Of a stretch of DNA of 64,000 nucleotides, positions 44,276 to 53,702 are shown one piece after another. The DNA is from Lysinibacillus macroides. GTDB lineage: Bacteria; Bacillota; Bacilli; Bacillales_A; Planococcaceae. The translations under genes and the position numbers were made by a program. Location of the stretch: positions 1-64,000 of the forward strand of contig NZ_LGCI01000002.1 of NCBI RefSeq assembly GCF_001281525.1, in the 5' to 3' direction. Position 1 is the first letter of the stretch. Each line of letters starts with the position of its first letter. The notes below the pieces were generated by a model. It searched no databases. It saw nothing but the letters and a program-made list of their open reading frames with translations, and was not told the origin of the DNA.

Positions 44276-47037
44276 ACTCTATCAATGCCCCTTCCCCATT
44301 TTCCAAAGCACAACAGCTTCGTATTGAAGTAGCTCGGGAAGGATATTTTATGCTACAGGGCTTTACGGCTGACGGCAAAATTATTGATGTCGACACCTTT
44401 ATTTCTTCATTATTTTTTAGCTATGAAGCAAACATTTATGGTTTATTAACAAATCGAGCTGATTTTATAATTGAAGTTTCAAGTGCTGAGCTTCTCGATA
44501 TTTTTTCCTCACGCTACCAGCATCCCTTTATTAGCTGGTATGGCGCGGATGAGGAAAGTAAGGTGTGGCTAGATAAAGTAGTGGCATTACAGCAATATTG
44601 GCAAGAGCCGTCACTTTGGTCATATGCTGTTATTGCAGAGGATCTTTCCTCATTAGCATTTTCAATTGAGCATGTAGATTCAGCATTATTACAAATAGCT
44701 GTGCAACAAAAGCTCTCACAAGTTGGCTTAATTTTATCTGATTTACCAAAGCTTTTGCCCTTTTTCTTACGTGGGGGTTGGCCATTAGAACAATCGCGCC
44801 AAGCTGGGACAGTTTCGGTTTCTTTACGACTCAGTGAGCCAGAGGAGGATTCTGATGTATGGCTAGTAGAAACCGTTCTTAGTACAGCGACAACTAAAAA
44901 TTATTGGACACCTGCTATTCGTAAGCAATCTTTATCGATAGTAGAGGCACTTCCTACAAAGTGGCAAATGTTTGCGGATGAAATTGAACAGCAGCAACAG
45001 CAAATTGTAGACCTATTATCTAAGGATGCTATAAGAAGTGATATTTTTATTCGAACAGCACTTGAAGATGCTGAGGTACGATTATTTTTACGTGAGGACC
45101 TTGCTAGATTGCAGGCACTTGGCTTTGATGTTGTACTACCAGCATGGCTAAAGGATTTAAAGCAATCTAAAATGCGTGTGCGCGTCACGACTAGCAATGT
45201 AGCAACAAAAAAGGTAGCTGGATTAGATGATATTTTAACATTTAAATGGCAATTTTCTATGAACGGACAATCAATTTCTCCTGAGCAATTTAAAAAGCTT
45301 GTCGATGAGAAACGTGAATTTATTCGTATCGGTACGGAATGGTTTCGTGTAGATGCTCATTGGATGCAGGAGATGCGTGCATTGATGCAACAGGCTGAAG
45401 ATGAGAGTTGGACGGTTCGCGAATTATTATTTAGAGAATTACCTGAAGACTTATCCGCTCCTCTTGAGGAAGAAGATGCCGATGATGCAATGAGAGATGA
45501 CCCTCTATTTGCCTTAGAAATACAGCAATCCTTGAAAGCCTATATGGAGCAGCTTTTAGAGAAAAAAGGATTACCTGCTGTACGAGTTCCAGCCACTTTA
45601 CAGGCAGAATTACGCCCTTATCAGCAAGAAGGCTTTGAATGGTTAGTCTTTATGCGTCACCAAGGTTTTGGTGCTTGCTTAGCTGATGATATGGGTCTAG
45701 GGAAAACCGTTCAACTTATATCCTATCTTCTTCATGTTGAAGAAATAACAGATCATCCAAAGCCCTCTATCATTATTTGTCCAACCTCGGTACTCGGTAA
45801 CTGGCAAAAAGAGCTTGCTCGCTTTGCACCTTCCTTGACTGTGCATACGCATTATCAGACAAACCGATCAAAGAATGATATGTTTAAACAGCTAGTGGCA
45901 GCTGAGCAACCACAAGTTATTTTATCTACCTATGGCACAGTATCACAGGATGCTGAGTTTTTACAGGAGATGAATTGGGCAACCGTTGTGCTTGATGAGG
46001 CGCAGAACATTAAAAATATGCAAACCCTGCAATCAAAGGCTATTCGTAAATTACAGGGAGCCCATCATATTGCCCTCACTGGTACACCTATAGAAAACCG
46101 TTTATCTGAGCTGTGGGCTATTTTTGATTTTATTCATAAGGGCTATTTTGGTAGCTTTAGCCGTTTCAATGAAGAATTTATTATGCCGATTGAACGTGAT
46201 GAATCTGAGGCACATAAGCAAAAGCTGCGGGCTAAAATTCAACCATTTTTATTACGTCGTACAAAACGTGATCCGCATTTACAGCTTAACTTGCCAGATA
46301 AACTCGAATCGAATGAGTATTGCCCATTAACAGCTGAGCAAGCCTCTCTATATGAAGGCTATATTTTAGAGACACTTGACCAGCTAGAGCAGTTAACAGG
46401 CTTCCAAAAAAAGGGACGCGTTCTAAAAATGCTTAGTAAATTAAAGCAACTATGTAATCATCCTGCCTTATATTTGAAGGAACCTTTCGAGGATGCCGAA
46501 ACAATGCTTGCACGTTCGACAAAATTGGAGCGCATTGTGCAAATGGCTGCTGATATTGTAGACAATGGTGAGCAATGTCTTATCTTTACACAATATATAG
46601 GGATGGGACAATTGCTACAGCATTGTTTAAGTGAATTATATAATGTGGATGCACCATTCTTAACTGGTGCCATGCCTAAGCAGCAGCGTGACCGCTTAGT
46701 AGAGGCTTTTCAGGCAGGAGATTTCCCTATATTTATCCTCTCTTTAAAAGCAGGTGGAACAGGGCTTAATTTAACAGCTGCTAACCACGTTTTACATGCG
46801 GATAGATGGTGGAATCCAGCAGTTGAAAACCAAGCAACAGATCGTGCTTATCGAATCGGGCAAACACAGTTTGTGCAAGTCCATAAATTTGTAACAATTG
46901 GCACGATTGAAGAAAAAATTGATAAAATGCTGGTGCAGAAATCTGCATTATCAGAAGAACTAATTCAATCAAGTCAATGGTTAACTGAATTAGAGAATCA
47001 GGAATTACGTGATTTATTAACATTGGATATATACTAA
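44272..47037 (+). CDS. SNF2-family DNA-dependent ATPase/helicase (YwqA-like)
   Basis: A 921-residue SWI2/SNF2 translocase. The N-terminal ~400 residues are specific to the bacterial RapA/HepA-like branch. The helicase core begins LRPYQQEGFEWLVFMRHQGFGACLADDMGLGKTVQ (Walker A), then VVLDEAQNIKN (DEAQ box), LTGTPIENRLSELWAIFDF, and in the second lobe SLKAGGTGLNLTAANHVLHADRWWNPAVENQATDRAYRIGQ. All motifs are present. It likely moves along double-stranded DNA to remodel bound proteins; the partner is probably the SWIM protein. A terminator follows. Confidence 0.93.
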   Translation: MNSINAPSPFSKAQQLRIEVAREGYFMLQGFTADGKIIDVDTFISSLFFSYEANIYGLLTNRADFIIEVSSAELLDIFSSRYQHPFISWYGADEESKVWLDKVVALQQYWQEPSLWSYAVIAEDLSSLAFSIEHVDSALLQIAVQQKLSQVGLILSDLPKLLPFFLRGGWPLEQSRQAGTVSVSLRLSEPEEDSDVWLVETVLSTATTKNYWTPAIRKQSLSIVEALPTKWQMFADEIEQQQQQIVDLLSKDAIRSDIFIRTALEDAEVRLFLREDLARLQALGFDVVLPAWLKDLKQSKMRVRVTTSNVATKKVAGLDDILTFKWQFSMNGQSISPEQFKKLVDEKREFIRIGTEWFRVDAHWMQEMRALMQQAEDESWTVRELLFRELPEDLSAPLEEEDADDAMRDDPLFALEIQQSLKAYMEQLLEKKGLPAVRVPATLQAELRPYQQEGFEWLVFMRHQGFGACLADDMGLGKTVQLISYLLHVEEITDHPKPSIIICPTSVLGNWQKELARFAPSLTVHTHYQTNRSKNDMFKQLVAAEQPQVILSTYGTVSQDAEFLQEMNWATVVLDEAQNIKNMQTLQSKAIRKLQGAHHIALTGTPIENRLSELWAIFDFIHKGYFGSFSRFNEEFIMPIERDESEAHKQKLRAKIQPFLLRRTKRDPHLQLNLPDKLESNEYCPLTAEQASLYEGYILETLDQLEQLTGFQKKGRVLKMLSKLKQLCNHPALYLKEPFEDAETMLARSTKLERIVQMAADIVDNGEQCLIFTQYIGMGQLLQHCLSELYNVDAPFLTGAMPKQQRDRLVEAFQAGDFPIFILSLKAGGTGLNLTAANHVLHADRWWNPAVENQATDRAYRIGQTQFVQVHKFVTIGTIEEKIDKMLVQKSALSEELIQSSQWLTELENQELRDLLTLDIY

Positions 47038-47041
47038 TCAG

Positions 47042-47075
47042 ATGCGCCAAGAGTCAAATATTCTTGGCGCTCTTT
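47042..47075 (+). terminator. Terminator of the SWIM/SNF2 operon
   Basis: GCGCCAAGA...TCTTGGCGC hairpin with TCTTTT tail. The next 200 bases (47076-47284) hold nothing I can support as a gene. Confidence 0.75.
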
Positions 47076-47284
47076 TAGTGGAACCATACTTTTACTTCTT
47101 TTTCCCTACTTACTTCATTTCCCTATTTAGTTGTGTTGAATGGTTCATTGCTGTGCGGTCTTCAGCAACGGTTGTTATAAATGGTACACATCACCCCTTT
47201 CTTGTTATTACGGTGCAAGGAATATAAGGAGAATGGCGGATCAGACAATGTTTTTCTCTTGCGCCGTATGTAAAATTGAACAAC

Positions 47285-47686
47285 CTACGTTCCTGGCAGT
47301 ACAAAATCCTTTAAGTCTTCCTGTTCCTTCGGTGGCTGTGTCGATGCAATCGCTTCGTCACTATTCCTTGGTTTTAGCTGATAAAATCGAACATCTTCTA
47401 TCACTATCTCTGTCATAAAAATCTTTGTGCTTTCTTCGTTTATAAAAGATCTTGATTGAATGCGTCCATTTGCGCCAACCAATGAGCCTTTACCGCAATA
47501 TTTGACAATATGCTCTGCAAGCCTTCCCCAAGCTGTGCAAAAAATAAAGTCAGCATCTATTTCCCCTCGGCTATTTTTATAATTGCGGTTAATGGCAAGT
47601 GAAAAATGAGTCTGCACACGATTACCAGATAAATAGCGTAACACTGGATCTTTAGTAAACCTTCCGACCAGTCCGACTTGGTTCAT
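47285..47686 (-). CDS. ssb: Single-stranded DNA-binding protein (SsbB/YwpH-like)
   Basis: About 133 residues. OB-fold signature: MNQVGLVGRFTKDPVLRYLSGNRVQTHFSLAINRNYKN, DFIFCTAWGRLAEHIVKYCGKGSLVGANGRIQSRSF. The C-terminus ends EDLKDFVLPGT and lacks the acidic DDDLPF-type tip of SsbA, as in the short competence-associated SsbB of B. subtilis, which sits in the same genomic neighbourhood. Start at 47686 chosen for AAAGGAGGTGAACGA. A role protecting incoming single strands in transformation is inferred by synteny only. Confidence 0.88.
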   Translation of the reverse strand: MNQVGLVGRFTKDPVLRYLSGNRVQTHFSLAINRNYKNSRGEIDADFIFCTAWGRLAEHIVKYCGKGSLVGANGRIQSRSFINEESTKIFMTEIVIEDVRFYQLKPRNSDEAIASTQPPKEQEDLKDFVLPGT

Positions 47687-47965
47687 TCGTTCACCTCCTT
47701 TGCTTTTAATTGCTCTTATCTTACAAAAGGATGCTTTTATTAGCAAAATTCGATATTGATAATTTCTAGGAAATTTTAAGCATAAAGTGAGTAAATTCGT
47801 ATTTTTATTTTTCTGTTTTTTATTAATTTTGGAGTGTTATTGCTTGAGGCTGTAGTGATCAACGCTATTTCACTAAATTAGCATTTTTGCAGTTTTTAAT
47901 AACGTAGAACATGCATCTTCATATGTTATACTAAAGAAATGACAGACTAAGGAGGAATATATGTA

Positions 47966-48391
47966 ATGAAAACCTTTAAAATGCTTTCCTTTGACCTTGT
48001 CACAAAAAATGGCGTGCAACCATTCCCTTTAATCGATGGCATTATTATTAATCAGGAGAATAGCCATCAATCTTGGATTCTTGAGTTATTTATGGAGCAA
48101 CAATATCGCCCAACCTTTGATGAGCTTTTAGCAACTGGTACCGTCTTTAATGTACGTGTAGTAATCTCATTCCCAGATAATGAACCTGCTCCTTTTCAGG
48201 TGATTGTACATACTATTCAAGAAATTGGTGATCATATTTCAGTGCTATTAAAAGGTACGCTTAAAATAAAGCGCTCTAAATATGCTGAACAATTACTCTC
48301 CGAGCTACTGGCTGAAGGTGTGTCCCTAGAAAATTTACTGGAACGCTTTAAAAATGATATGAAACAGCGGCCAAAATTGAAAAATGACTGA
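47966..48391 (+). CDS. ywpF: YwpF-like protein
   Basis: A 141-residue protein beginning MKTFKMLSFDLVTKNGVQPFPLIDGIIINQEN, resembling YwpF of Bacillus, whose position next to the ssb (ywpH) gene is conserved. It is soluble, with a beta-rich first half and a C-terminal helix (KYAEQLLSELLAEGVSLENLLERFKND). No catalytic motif is evident; function unknown. TAAGGAGGAATATATGTA precedes the ATG. It is divergent from ssb. Confidence 0.75.
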   Translation: MKTFKMLSFDLVTKNGVQPFPLIDGIIINQENSHQSWILELFMEQQYRPTFDELLATGTVFNVRVVISFPDNEPAPFQVIVHTIQEIGDHISVLLKGTLKIKRSKYAEQLLSELLAEGVSLENLLERFKNDMKQRPKLKND

Positions 48392-48393
48392 TG

Positions 48394-48420
48394 ACGATGC
48401 AAATGACTGCATCGTTTTTT
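48394..48420 (+). terminator. Terminator after ywpF
   Basis: ACGATGCA/TGCATCGT stem with AATGAC loop and T6 tail. Confidence 0.8.
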
Positions 48421-48489
48421 GTTGGACAAATTCCCATTTTACGTAAATTCTTAATGTTACTTTAATGTGATACTAGGTATGAAAACATG

Positions 48490-48531
48490 AAAAAAGAGTG
48501 TTTCCCTTTTTTAGGAAGCACTCTTTTTTTA
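48490..48531 (-). terminator. Terminator of the lipoprotein gene
   Basis: AGAGTGTTTCC pairs with GGAAGCACTCT, flanked by A- and T-runs on both sides; it abuts the lipoprotein stop codon. Confidence 0.8.
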
Positions 48532-48942
48532 TTATCGGTTGTTCATGCTATCACGATACTTTTCAGTCTCGTTGACCTTTTCATCGACAACATCATTATT
48601 ATTGTTTACGTTGTCATTACGTTCAACACCGTTTACTCCATTTGCATTTGGTGTGTTGTCATAACCATTCGTACTGTTGATATCGGCATTTGAACCAGGT
48701 GTCGTCGCTTCAGGCACCGTTGTATTTTCATTTATCGTACCTCGATCAACACCATTTACATTGCGGTCATAGGTACCATTACGATCATTTGGTTCTAATG
48801 CATCCTCGACATCATCCACACCACGGCGAACATCATTCTCGACATCCCTCATCGGACGATCCTCTACCGCTCGATCACCCCAGTTACAGCCACCAAGGAA
48901 TACAGTAGCTAGAATAATCGTTAAAAATGACATTTTCCACAT
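48532..48942 (-). CDS. Small Asp/Asn-rich lipoprotein
   Basis: A 136-residue protein with a type II signal peptide: MSFLTIILATVFLGGC gives a clear lipobox with Cys at about 19. The mature part is polar and low-complexity, rich in Asp, Asn, Val and Arg (DVENDVRRGVDDVEDALEPNDRN). No folded domain is recognised. Lipoproteins of this kind (YhcN/YlaJ-like) occur in spore formers, but similarity here is only in style. A strong AAAGGAGG ribosome site precedes it. Confidence 0.78.
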   Translation of the reverse strand: MWKMSFLTIILATVFLGGCNWGDRAVEDRPMRDVENDVRRGVDDVEDALEPNDRNGTYDRNVNGVDRGTINENTTVPEATTPGSNADINSTNGYDNTPNANGVNGVERNDNVNNNNDVVDEKVNETEKYRDSMNNR

Positions 48943-49051
48943 AATAAAAAACCTCCTTTCTTCGGTACTATGTCATCAAATACATCAGCTGTATTTGTGA
49001 TCCTACATAGATTGCCCGGGAAAGGAGGGAACTATCCGATTTTTGTACAAA

Positions 49052-49435
49052 CTATTTTCGTTTTTCTTTTAATAATTGCTCAATATATGCTGCTTCTGCT
49101 TTACAGTCATAACTATAATTTGTACCTAGCTCTTTTTGCAATGCTTCGATTGTTGCAATTTGCTTTGCTGTTGGTTCTTCATTTAAAATTTTCGCAATGA
49201 CCTCATCGATTTTTTGTGCCATCTCTTCATGGAACTCTGTACTCATCAATGTGTCAGCTGGGATTTTTTCAATCCATGCGGCATTTTCTTGAAAATACGT
49301 TTGCCAGCTTGCAATGAAGTCTTCCATGGAAAAACGCTCTTCATCCCAGTCAATACTTGCTAAGTATGCTTCAAAAGATGTTGAAATCGAACGAGTAATG
49401 CTAATTTTAATACCTGAAGACAATTCCTTATACAT
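49052..49435 (-). CDS. Conserved hypothetical protein
   Basis: About 127 residues, cytoplasmic, mostly helical (MYKELSSGIKISITRSISTSFEAYLASIDWDEERFSMEDFIASWQTYF). The start at 49435 has AGGAGGATTATTAAG; an upstream in-frame codon at 49474 gives a basic tail with no ribosome site. I do not recognise a family. Its place between ywpF and fabZ would correspond to ywpG in Bacillus, but I cannot confirm homology. Confidence 0.65.
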   Translation of the reverse strand: MYKELSSGIKISITRSISTSFEAYLASIDWDEERFSMEDFIASWQTYFQENAAWIEKIPADTLMSTEFHEEMAQKIDEVIAKILNEEPTAKQIATIEALQKELGTNYSYDCKAEAAYIEQLLKEKRK

Positions 49436-49582
49436 CTTAATAATCCTCCTACGTTTGTACAACCTAAAAATCACATCTATTTCAATTCACAATCGCTTAT
49501 TTACCATCGCAATTTAAGAACCGACTCAATCAATTTTTGACTTGACTTATTTATTTTATATCTTTTGATCTATAAATGCAAA

Positions 49583-50026
49583 TCAAGCTTGTGTCGATTG
49601 CTCTGGTCCAATAGCAAAAAGAATATCCGCTTCACAGACAAGTTCGCCATCAACTGTTGCTATACCATGACCTTTGCCCATTGCACCACGAAGTTTCACA
49701 AACTCGACTTCAAGCTTAAGCTGATCGCCAGGTACGACTTGACGTTTAAAGCGACAATTATCAATGCCTGTTAAAAAGGCTAAACGTCCCTTAAATTGCT
49801 CGGCATTTAATAAAGCTACTCCTCCTACTTGTGCTAATGCCTCTACAATTAATACACCTGGCATTACTGGATAGCCTGGAAAATGGCCATTAAAAAAGTC
49901 CTCGTTGATGGACACATTTTTTAAGCCTACTGCACGCTTTCCTTCTTCTAATTCTAAAATGCGATCTACAAATAAAAATGGGTAGCGATGTGGTAAAATA
50001 GCTTGAATTTGTTCTGCTGTTAACAT
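49583..50026 (-). CDS. fabZ: 3-hydroxyacyl-ACP dehydratase FabZ
   Basis: A 147-residue hot-dog fold dehydratase of type II fatty-acid synthesis. It has [31 protein letters not shown], the catalytic His in [26 protein letters not shown] with the downstream Glu, and [20 protein letters not shown]. In B. subtilis the gene (ywpB) lies at the same position after flhOP. GGGGGAAATAAT precedes the start. Confidence 0.96.
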   Translation of the reverse strand: MLTAEQIQAILPHRYPFLFVDRILELEEGKRAVGLKNVSINEDFFNGHFPGYPVMPGVLIVEALAQVGGVALLNAEQFKGRLAFLTGIDNCRFKRQVVPGDQLKLEVEFVKLRGAMGKGHGIATVDGELVCEADILFAIGPEQSTQA

Positions 50027-50081
50027 ATTATTTCCCCCTCAAAATTAAGTATGTATACACAAAGCAAGGTAAAGAATAATA

Positions 50082-50366
50082 CTATTCTTTACCATTCATA
50101 ATATCAAATATATGTTGCCATGTTTCTTTTTTAAAAATATCCATAGCATTTCCTTCTCCAATAACACTGAAGCCAAACATTGCGCCCAAAGCTGCGGCAG
50201 CAACAACTAAAATGAGAACAATTACAATGCGTAACCAAATCGGAATCAGTCGGATTTGCACCCATCGAACCTCGCGTTGGTCTCCATTTGAGCGGCGTTC
50301 TTTCTCTTCTGGTTGCGTATCGGTTTCTTGTGTCGGCACAGAACGTCGACGTGAATCGTTTGTCAT
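50082..50366 (-). CDS. EpuA-like small membrane protein (RNA polymerase beta-subunit family PF11772)
   Basis: A 94-residue protein: an acidic/basic N-terminus, then VQIRLIPIWLRIVIVLILVVAAAALGAMFGFSVIGEGNAMDIFKKETWQHIFDIMNG. The WLR-membrane-GEGN-x-DIFKKETWQHI arrangement matches the small membrane family Pfam calls DNA-directed RNA polymerase subunit beta (EpuA), despite no polymerase role being evident. One span. It is downstream of flhP and may be co-transcribed. Confidence 0.75.
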   Translation of the reverse strand: MTNDSRRRSVPTQETDTQPEEKERRSNGDQREVRWVQIRLIPIWLRIVIVLILVVAAAALGAMFGFSVIGEGNAMDIFKKETWQHIFDIMNGKE

Positions 50367-50413
50367 AGATTGTACTCCTCTTCATTCCTTACTATGCGTT
50401 TTTGGATAACTTA

Positions 50414-51262
50414 CTATCGAATGCCATTAATTAATCCAAGCATTTGGTCTGCTAATGTAACTGCCCTTGCATTGAATTGATAAGATCGTTGCGTTTGGAT
50501 AAGTTCTGTCATTTCCTTTGAAAGGTTGACATTGGACATTTCTAATGTACCACTTTGCATGCCAATTTGCTGACGATCTACACCAGCTAGCTCTGTCAAG
50601 ACCTCTGCTTGTGTATAGCCAAGCTCAGCTAGATTAGCTGGTAAACCAATATAAGAACCAGTAATATGCTCCATCAATTGGGGTTTTTGGAATTCTGTTA
50701 CAGCTAACTCCGTACGAATAATGTCTCCATTCGGATATGACGCTTCTAATACACCACCATTCCCAACAGCAAAGCTTTGTACTGTATCTGGTAGTGTAAT
50801 CGCTTGTCCTGCTGCATCGGCTACTGGATAGCCCTCTGCCGTTACTAGCATAACAGTGCCATTTTCTAATGGCGATAAATAAAAGTCACCTTGTCGAGTA
50901 TACACTGTTTCTGTTCCATTTTCACCATTTGGCATTAAAATATTGAAATATTGTTTAGGTTTTGTGAAAGCTAGGTCAAGATCTCGATTCGTTTGTTGCA
51001 ATGACCCTTGTTTGTGATTGGATTGAATTTGTCCAAGCATAGCACCTGTTCCATAACGGATGCCAACGGGGGTTTGGCGCTCAAAGCGATCCCGTTTATC
51101 ATTATTAAATTGTTGATAAAGTAGCTCATTAAAGGATGCTTCCTGTGCTTTAAAGCCAACTGTATTACTATTGGCAATGTTATTACTCACTGTATCGAGC
51201 TTATGTTGCAATTGCCCCATTGTATTTGTTGCCGTTATCATTGTACGTAGCATTTGTAACAT
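50414..51262 (-). CDS. flhP: Flagellar hook-basal body rod protein FlhP
   Basis: A 282-residue FlgG/FlgF-type distal rod protein. The N-terminal MLRTMITATNTMGQLQHKLDTVSNNIANSNTVGFKAQEASF with its coiled-coil rod motif and the C-terminal EMSNVNLSKEMTELIQTQRSYQFNARAVTLADQML are diagnostic. It follows flhO by 16 bases, as in B. subtilis. Exported by the flagellar type III route; no signal peptide. Confidence 0.9.
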   Translation of the reverse strand: MLQMLRTMITATNTMGQLQHKLDTVSNNIANSNTVGFKAQEASFNELLYQQFNNDKRDRFERQTPVGIRYGTGAMLGQIQSNHKQGSLQQTNRDLDLAFTKPKQYFNILMPNGENGTETVYTRQGDFYLSPLENGTVMLVTAEGYPVADAAGQAITLPDTVQSFAVGNGGVLEASYPNGDIIRTELAVTEFQKPQLMEHITGSYIGLPANLAELGYTQAEVLTELAGVDRQQIGMQSGTLEMSNVNLSKEMTELIQTQRSYQFNARAVTLADQMLGLINGIR

Positions 51263-51278
51263 GCCTCCTGTTCACCCG

Positions 51279-52121
51279 TTAAATTCTTCCGATTTCATTA
51301 ACAGCCTTTTCCATACTGCGATCATATGCTTGTAAGATCTTTTGATTTGCTTCAAATGCACGATAGGCTGTCATTAAATCTGTCATTGTGCGACCAGAAT
51401 CTACGTTTGAGCCTTCTAAATAGCTTTGACGTAATGTAAAAGTAACGTCAGCCGCTCCATATGCAGTAGGTAGATTCTCGCCATCCTCTGTGCGTAGCAG
51501 ACCATTATCTTGTTTCAATAGCCTGTTCGGATTAGCGGCAAATGATACACCAACACGAGCTACTTGCTGATCATTCACAAAAATAGCGCCATTTTCATCG
51601 AGACGAAAATCATCATTCGGCACTTGAATACGCTGTCCCGCATCATTTAGCACATACAAGCCTTGCCCATTTACTAAGTAGCCTTGTCCATCTAATGTGA
51701 AATTACCGTTACGTGTATAGGCTTCACCACCATTTGGGTGTTCTAAACGGAAAAAGATTGAGCCCATGACACCCTCTTCATCCTGTGGTAAATTTCCATC
51801 AATTAACGCCATATCGGTTGTAAAATCTGTATTATAGATTTGACCTTGTATGTAATTGGGCAAAGTTTCTTGTAAATATGTTCCTGTATTTAAAGCGCCT
51901 ACCTGACTCATATATTCAGCACCTACTTGTTGATAGGCAGGAGCGTTTGTTTTTCCAATGCTCGACATCAACATATCTGGAAATGAACGGATTGTAGATT
52001 GATCTGCCTTAAAACCTGGTGTATTCGCATTTGATAAATTGTTGGTTAGTAATTCTGTTCTTCTTTGTTGCGTGATCATACCTGTTGCAACTGTATAAAA
52101 TCCTTTAAACAAAGAAATCAC
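51279..52121 (-). CDS. flhO: Flagellar hook-basal body rod protein FlhO
   Basis: A 280-residue FlgG-type rod protein. The N-terminal FYTVATGMITQQRRTELLTNNLSNANTPGFKADQS, the central NPNRLL...GEAYTRNGNFTLDGQGYLVNGQGLYVL fold, and the C-terminal LRQSYLEGSNVDSGRTMTDLMTAYRAFEANQKILQAYD are typical. It lies immediately downstream of mbl, the arrangement in Bacillus. Likely builds the flagellar rod with FlhP. Confidence 0.92.
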   Translation of the reverse strand: MISLFKGFYTVATGMITQQRRTELLTNNLSNANTPGFKADQSTIRSFPDMLMSSIGKTNAPAYQQVGAEYMSQVGALNTGTYLQETLPNYIQGQIYNTDFTTDMALIDGNLPQDEEGVMGSIFFRLEHPNGGEAYTRNGNFTLDGQGYLVNGQGLYVLNDAGQRIQVPNDDFRLDENGAIFVNDQQVARVGVSFAANPNRLLKQDNGLLRTEDGENLPTAYGAADVTFTLRQSYLEGSNVDSGRTMTDLMTAYRAFEANQKILQAYDRSMEKAVNEIGRI

Positions 52122-52133
52122 CTCATTTTATTT

Positions 52134-53129
52134 TTATAAGGATGCTGGCACACGATCAATGTTTTCAAGCATAATGCCTGTCCCAATCGCTACACAATCC
52201 ATTGGCTGTTCTGCAATAAAGACGGGAACTTTTAATTCTTCAATTAAGAGCTGGTCCATACCGTGTAATAATGCACCGCCACCTGTAATAATAACGCCAC
52301 GATCAATAATATCGGCTGATAGCTCAGGTGGTGTTTTTTCTAAGACATTTTTTGCTGATTGAACAATCATTGCTACCGATTCGTGTAATGCCCGTTCGAT
52401 CTCCTCAGAGTGAATGGAAATTGTGCGTGGTAGACCTGTTACCATATCACGGCCACGAATATCCATTGTATCATTGCGACTGCCTTTGAAAACCGTACCG
52501 ATTGTCATCTTAATTGCTTCCGCTGTACGCTCACCAATTAGTAATTTATATTCTTTTTTAATATATTGCAAAATATCGTTATCAAACACATCTCCTGCAA
52601 CTTTAATGGATTCACTTGTTACAATATCACCCATTGATAGAACTGCAACATCTGTTGTTCCGCCACCAATATCCACTACCATATTGCCACTTGGCTGAAA
52701 GATATCCATACCTGCACCAATTGCTGCTACTTTTGGTTCTTCCTCTAAATATACCTTTTTTCCACCAGATTTTTCAGCTGCTTCTCGAATCGCTTTTTGC
52801 TCAACACTTGTAATATTCGTTGGACAGCAAATTAAAATACGCGGCTTTGCTAAAAATCCTTTTACATTTAATTTATTGATGAAATGTCTTAGCATTGCTT
52901 CTGTCACATCAAAATCTGCAATTACACCATCACGTAATGGACGAATTGCAATGATGTTACCTGGCGTTCTCCCTACCATTTGACGGGCCTCTTCCCCTAC
53001 CGCTAATACTTTATTTGTCTTTTTGTCAATCGCCACCACAGATGGTTCATTTAAGACGATTCCTTTTCCTTTAACATGAATTAATACGTTCGCAGTTCCT
53101 AAGTCAATGCCAATATCCTTCGAAAACAT
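52134..53129 (-). CDS. mbl: MreB-like cell-shape actin Mbl
   Basis: A 331-residue bacterial actin that organises side-wall synthesis under the membrane. Phosphate 1 motif FSKDIGIDLGTANVLIHVKGKGIV, MVVDIGGGTTDVAVLS (phosphate 2), GGGALLHGMDQLL (adenosine motif) are all present. The start at 53129 (MFSKDIG) has GAAGGAGAAATTATAGA; a longer frame to 53159 lacks support. Called Mbl rather than MreB from its neighbourhood after spoIIID and before flhO. Confidence 0.95.
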   Translation of the reverse strand: MFSKDIGIDLGTANVLIHVKGKGIVLNEPSVVAIDKKTNKVLAVGEEARQMVGRTPGNIIAIRPLRDGVIADFDVTEAMLRHFINKLNVKGFLAKPRILICCPTNITSVEQKAIREAAEKSGGKKVYLEEEPKVAAIGAGMDIFQPSGNMVVDIGGGTTDVAVLSMGDIVTSESIKVAGDVFDNDILQYIKKEYKLLIGERTAEAIKMTIGTVFKGSRNDTMDIRGRDMVTGLPRTISIHSEEIERALHESVAMIVQSAKNVLEKTPPELSADIIDRGVIITGGGALLHGMDQLLIEELKVPVFIAEQPMDCVAIGTGIMLENIDRVPASL

Positions 53130-53305
53130 TCTATAATTTCTCCTTCCCGCCAGTTCCAACTACATAACGTTCATTTTATCTCTTTATCTAGGTTATTTTA
53201 TCATATTACATTGGTAATTTCACCTAAATTTAGTGAATAGGATTGTTTTCTTTCTAGTCAAAAATAGTAGACAAGGCTCGACTAACACAACAAAAAAAGA
53301 ACGAA

Positions 53306-53566
53306 TCATTCTTGACTCGCTCTTTCCTTCCACTTGTTTTTTGTTGCTTCTCCTCCACGAATATGACGTACGGCCTTATGATAGGCGAGTATTTCTTTTA
53401 CTTGGTCAGCTAATCCTTCATGAATTGTTGGTAATCGCTCTGTTAAATCCTTGTGCACCGTACTTTTTGAATAACCAGTCATTTTCGCGAGGACACGCAC
53501 AGTCTCACGCGTCTCAATCAGTAATTCACCGAGGCGTATGCAGCGCTTCCGAATGTGCTCATGCAC
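53306..53566 (-). CDS. spoIIID: Sporulation transcription factor SpoIIID
   Basis: An 86-residue DNA-binding regulator of the mother cell that retunes SigE genes. The helix-turn-helix TVRVLAKMTGYSKSTVHKDLTERLP is nearly that of B. subtilis, followed by VKEILAYHKAVRHIRGGEATKNK. A GTG start at 53566 is chosen because AAAGGAC lies 8 bases upstream and it aligns with the B. subtilis N-terminus (MHDYIKER); the frame extends to 53584. Confidence 0.94.
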   Translation of the reverse strand: MHEHIRKRCIRLGELLIETRETVRVLAKMTGYSKSTVHKDLTERLPTIHEGLADQVKEILAYHKAVRHIRGGEATKNKWKERASQE

Positions 53567-53702
53567 GTTCTTCGTCCTTTCCACACAATTTCACAAAATG
53601 CTTTGGCAATCAGATGCACATTTGCGCATTTCTTCACCTTATGTAAGGACAAAGCTATTCAGAACACGTTTTACATTTTCCTGTCAAAATCCTGACTGTG
53701 TA

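Noticed and set aside
47140-47418. Small plus-strand frame overlapping the ssb 3' end
   Set aside because: It overlaps ssb antisense, has low-complexity content and no ribosome site; a shadow frame.
47747-47965. ComK boxes (AAAA-N5-TTTT) in front of ssb
   Set aside because: Only partial matches in an AT-rich stretch; not better than chance.
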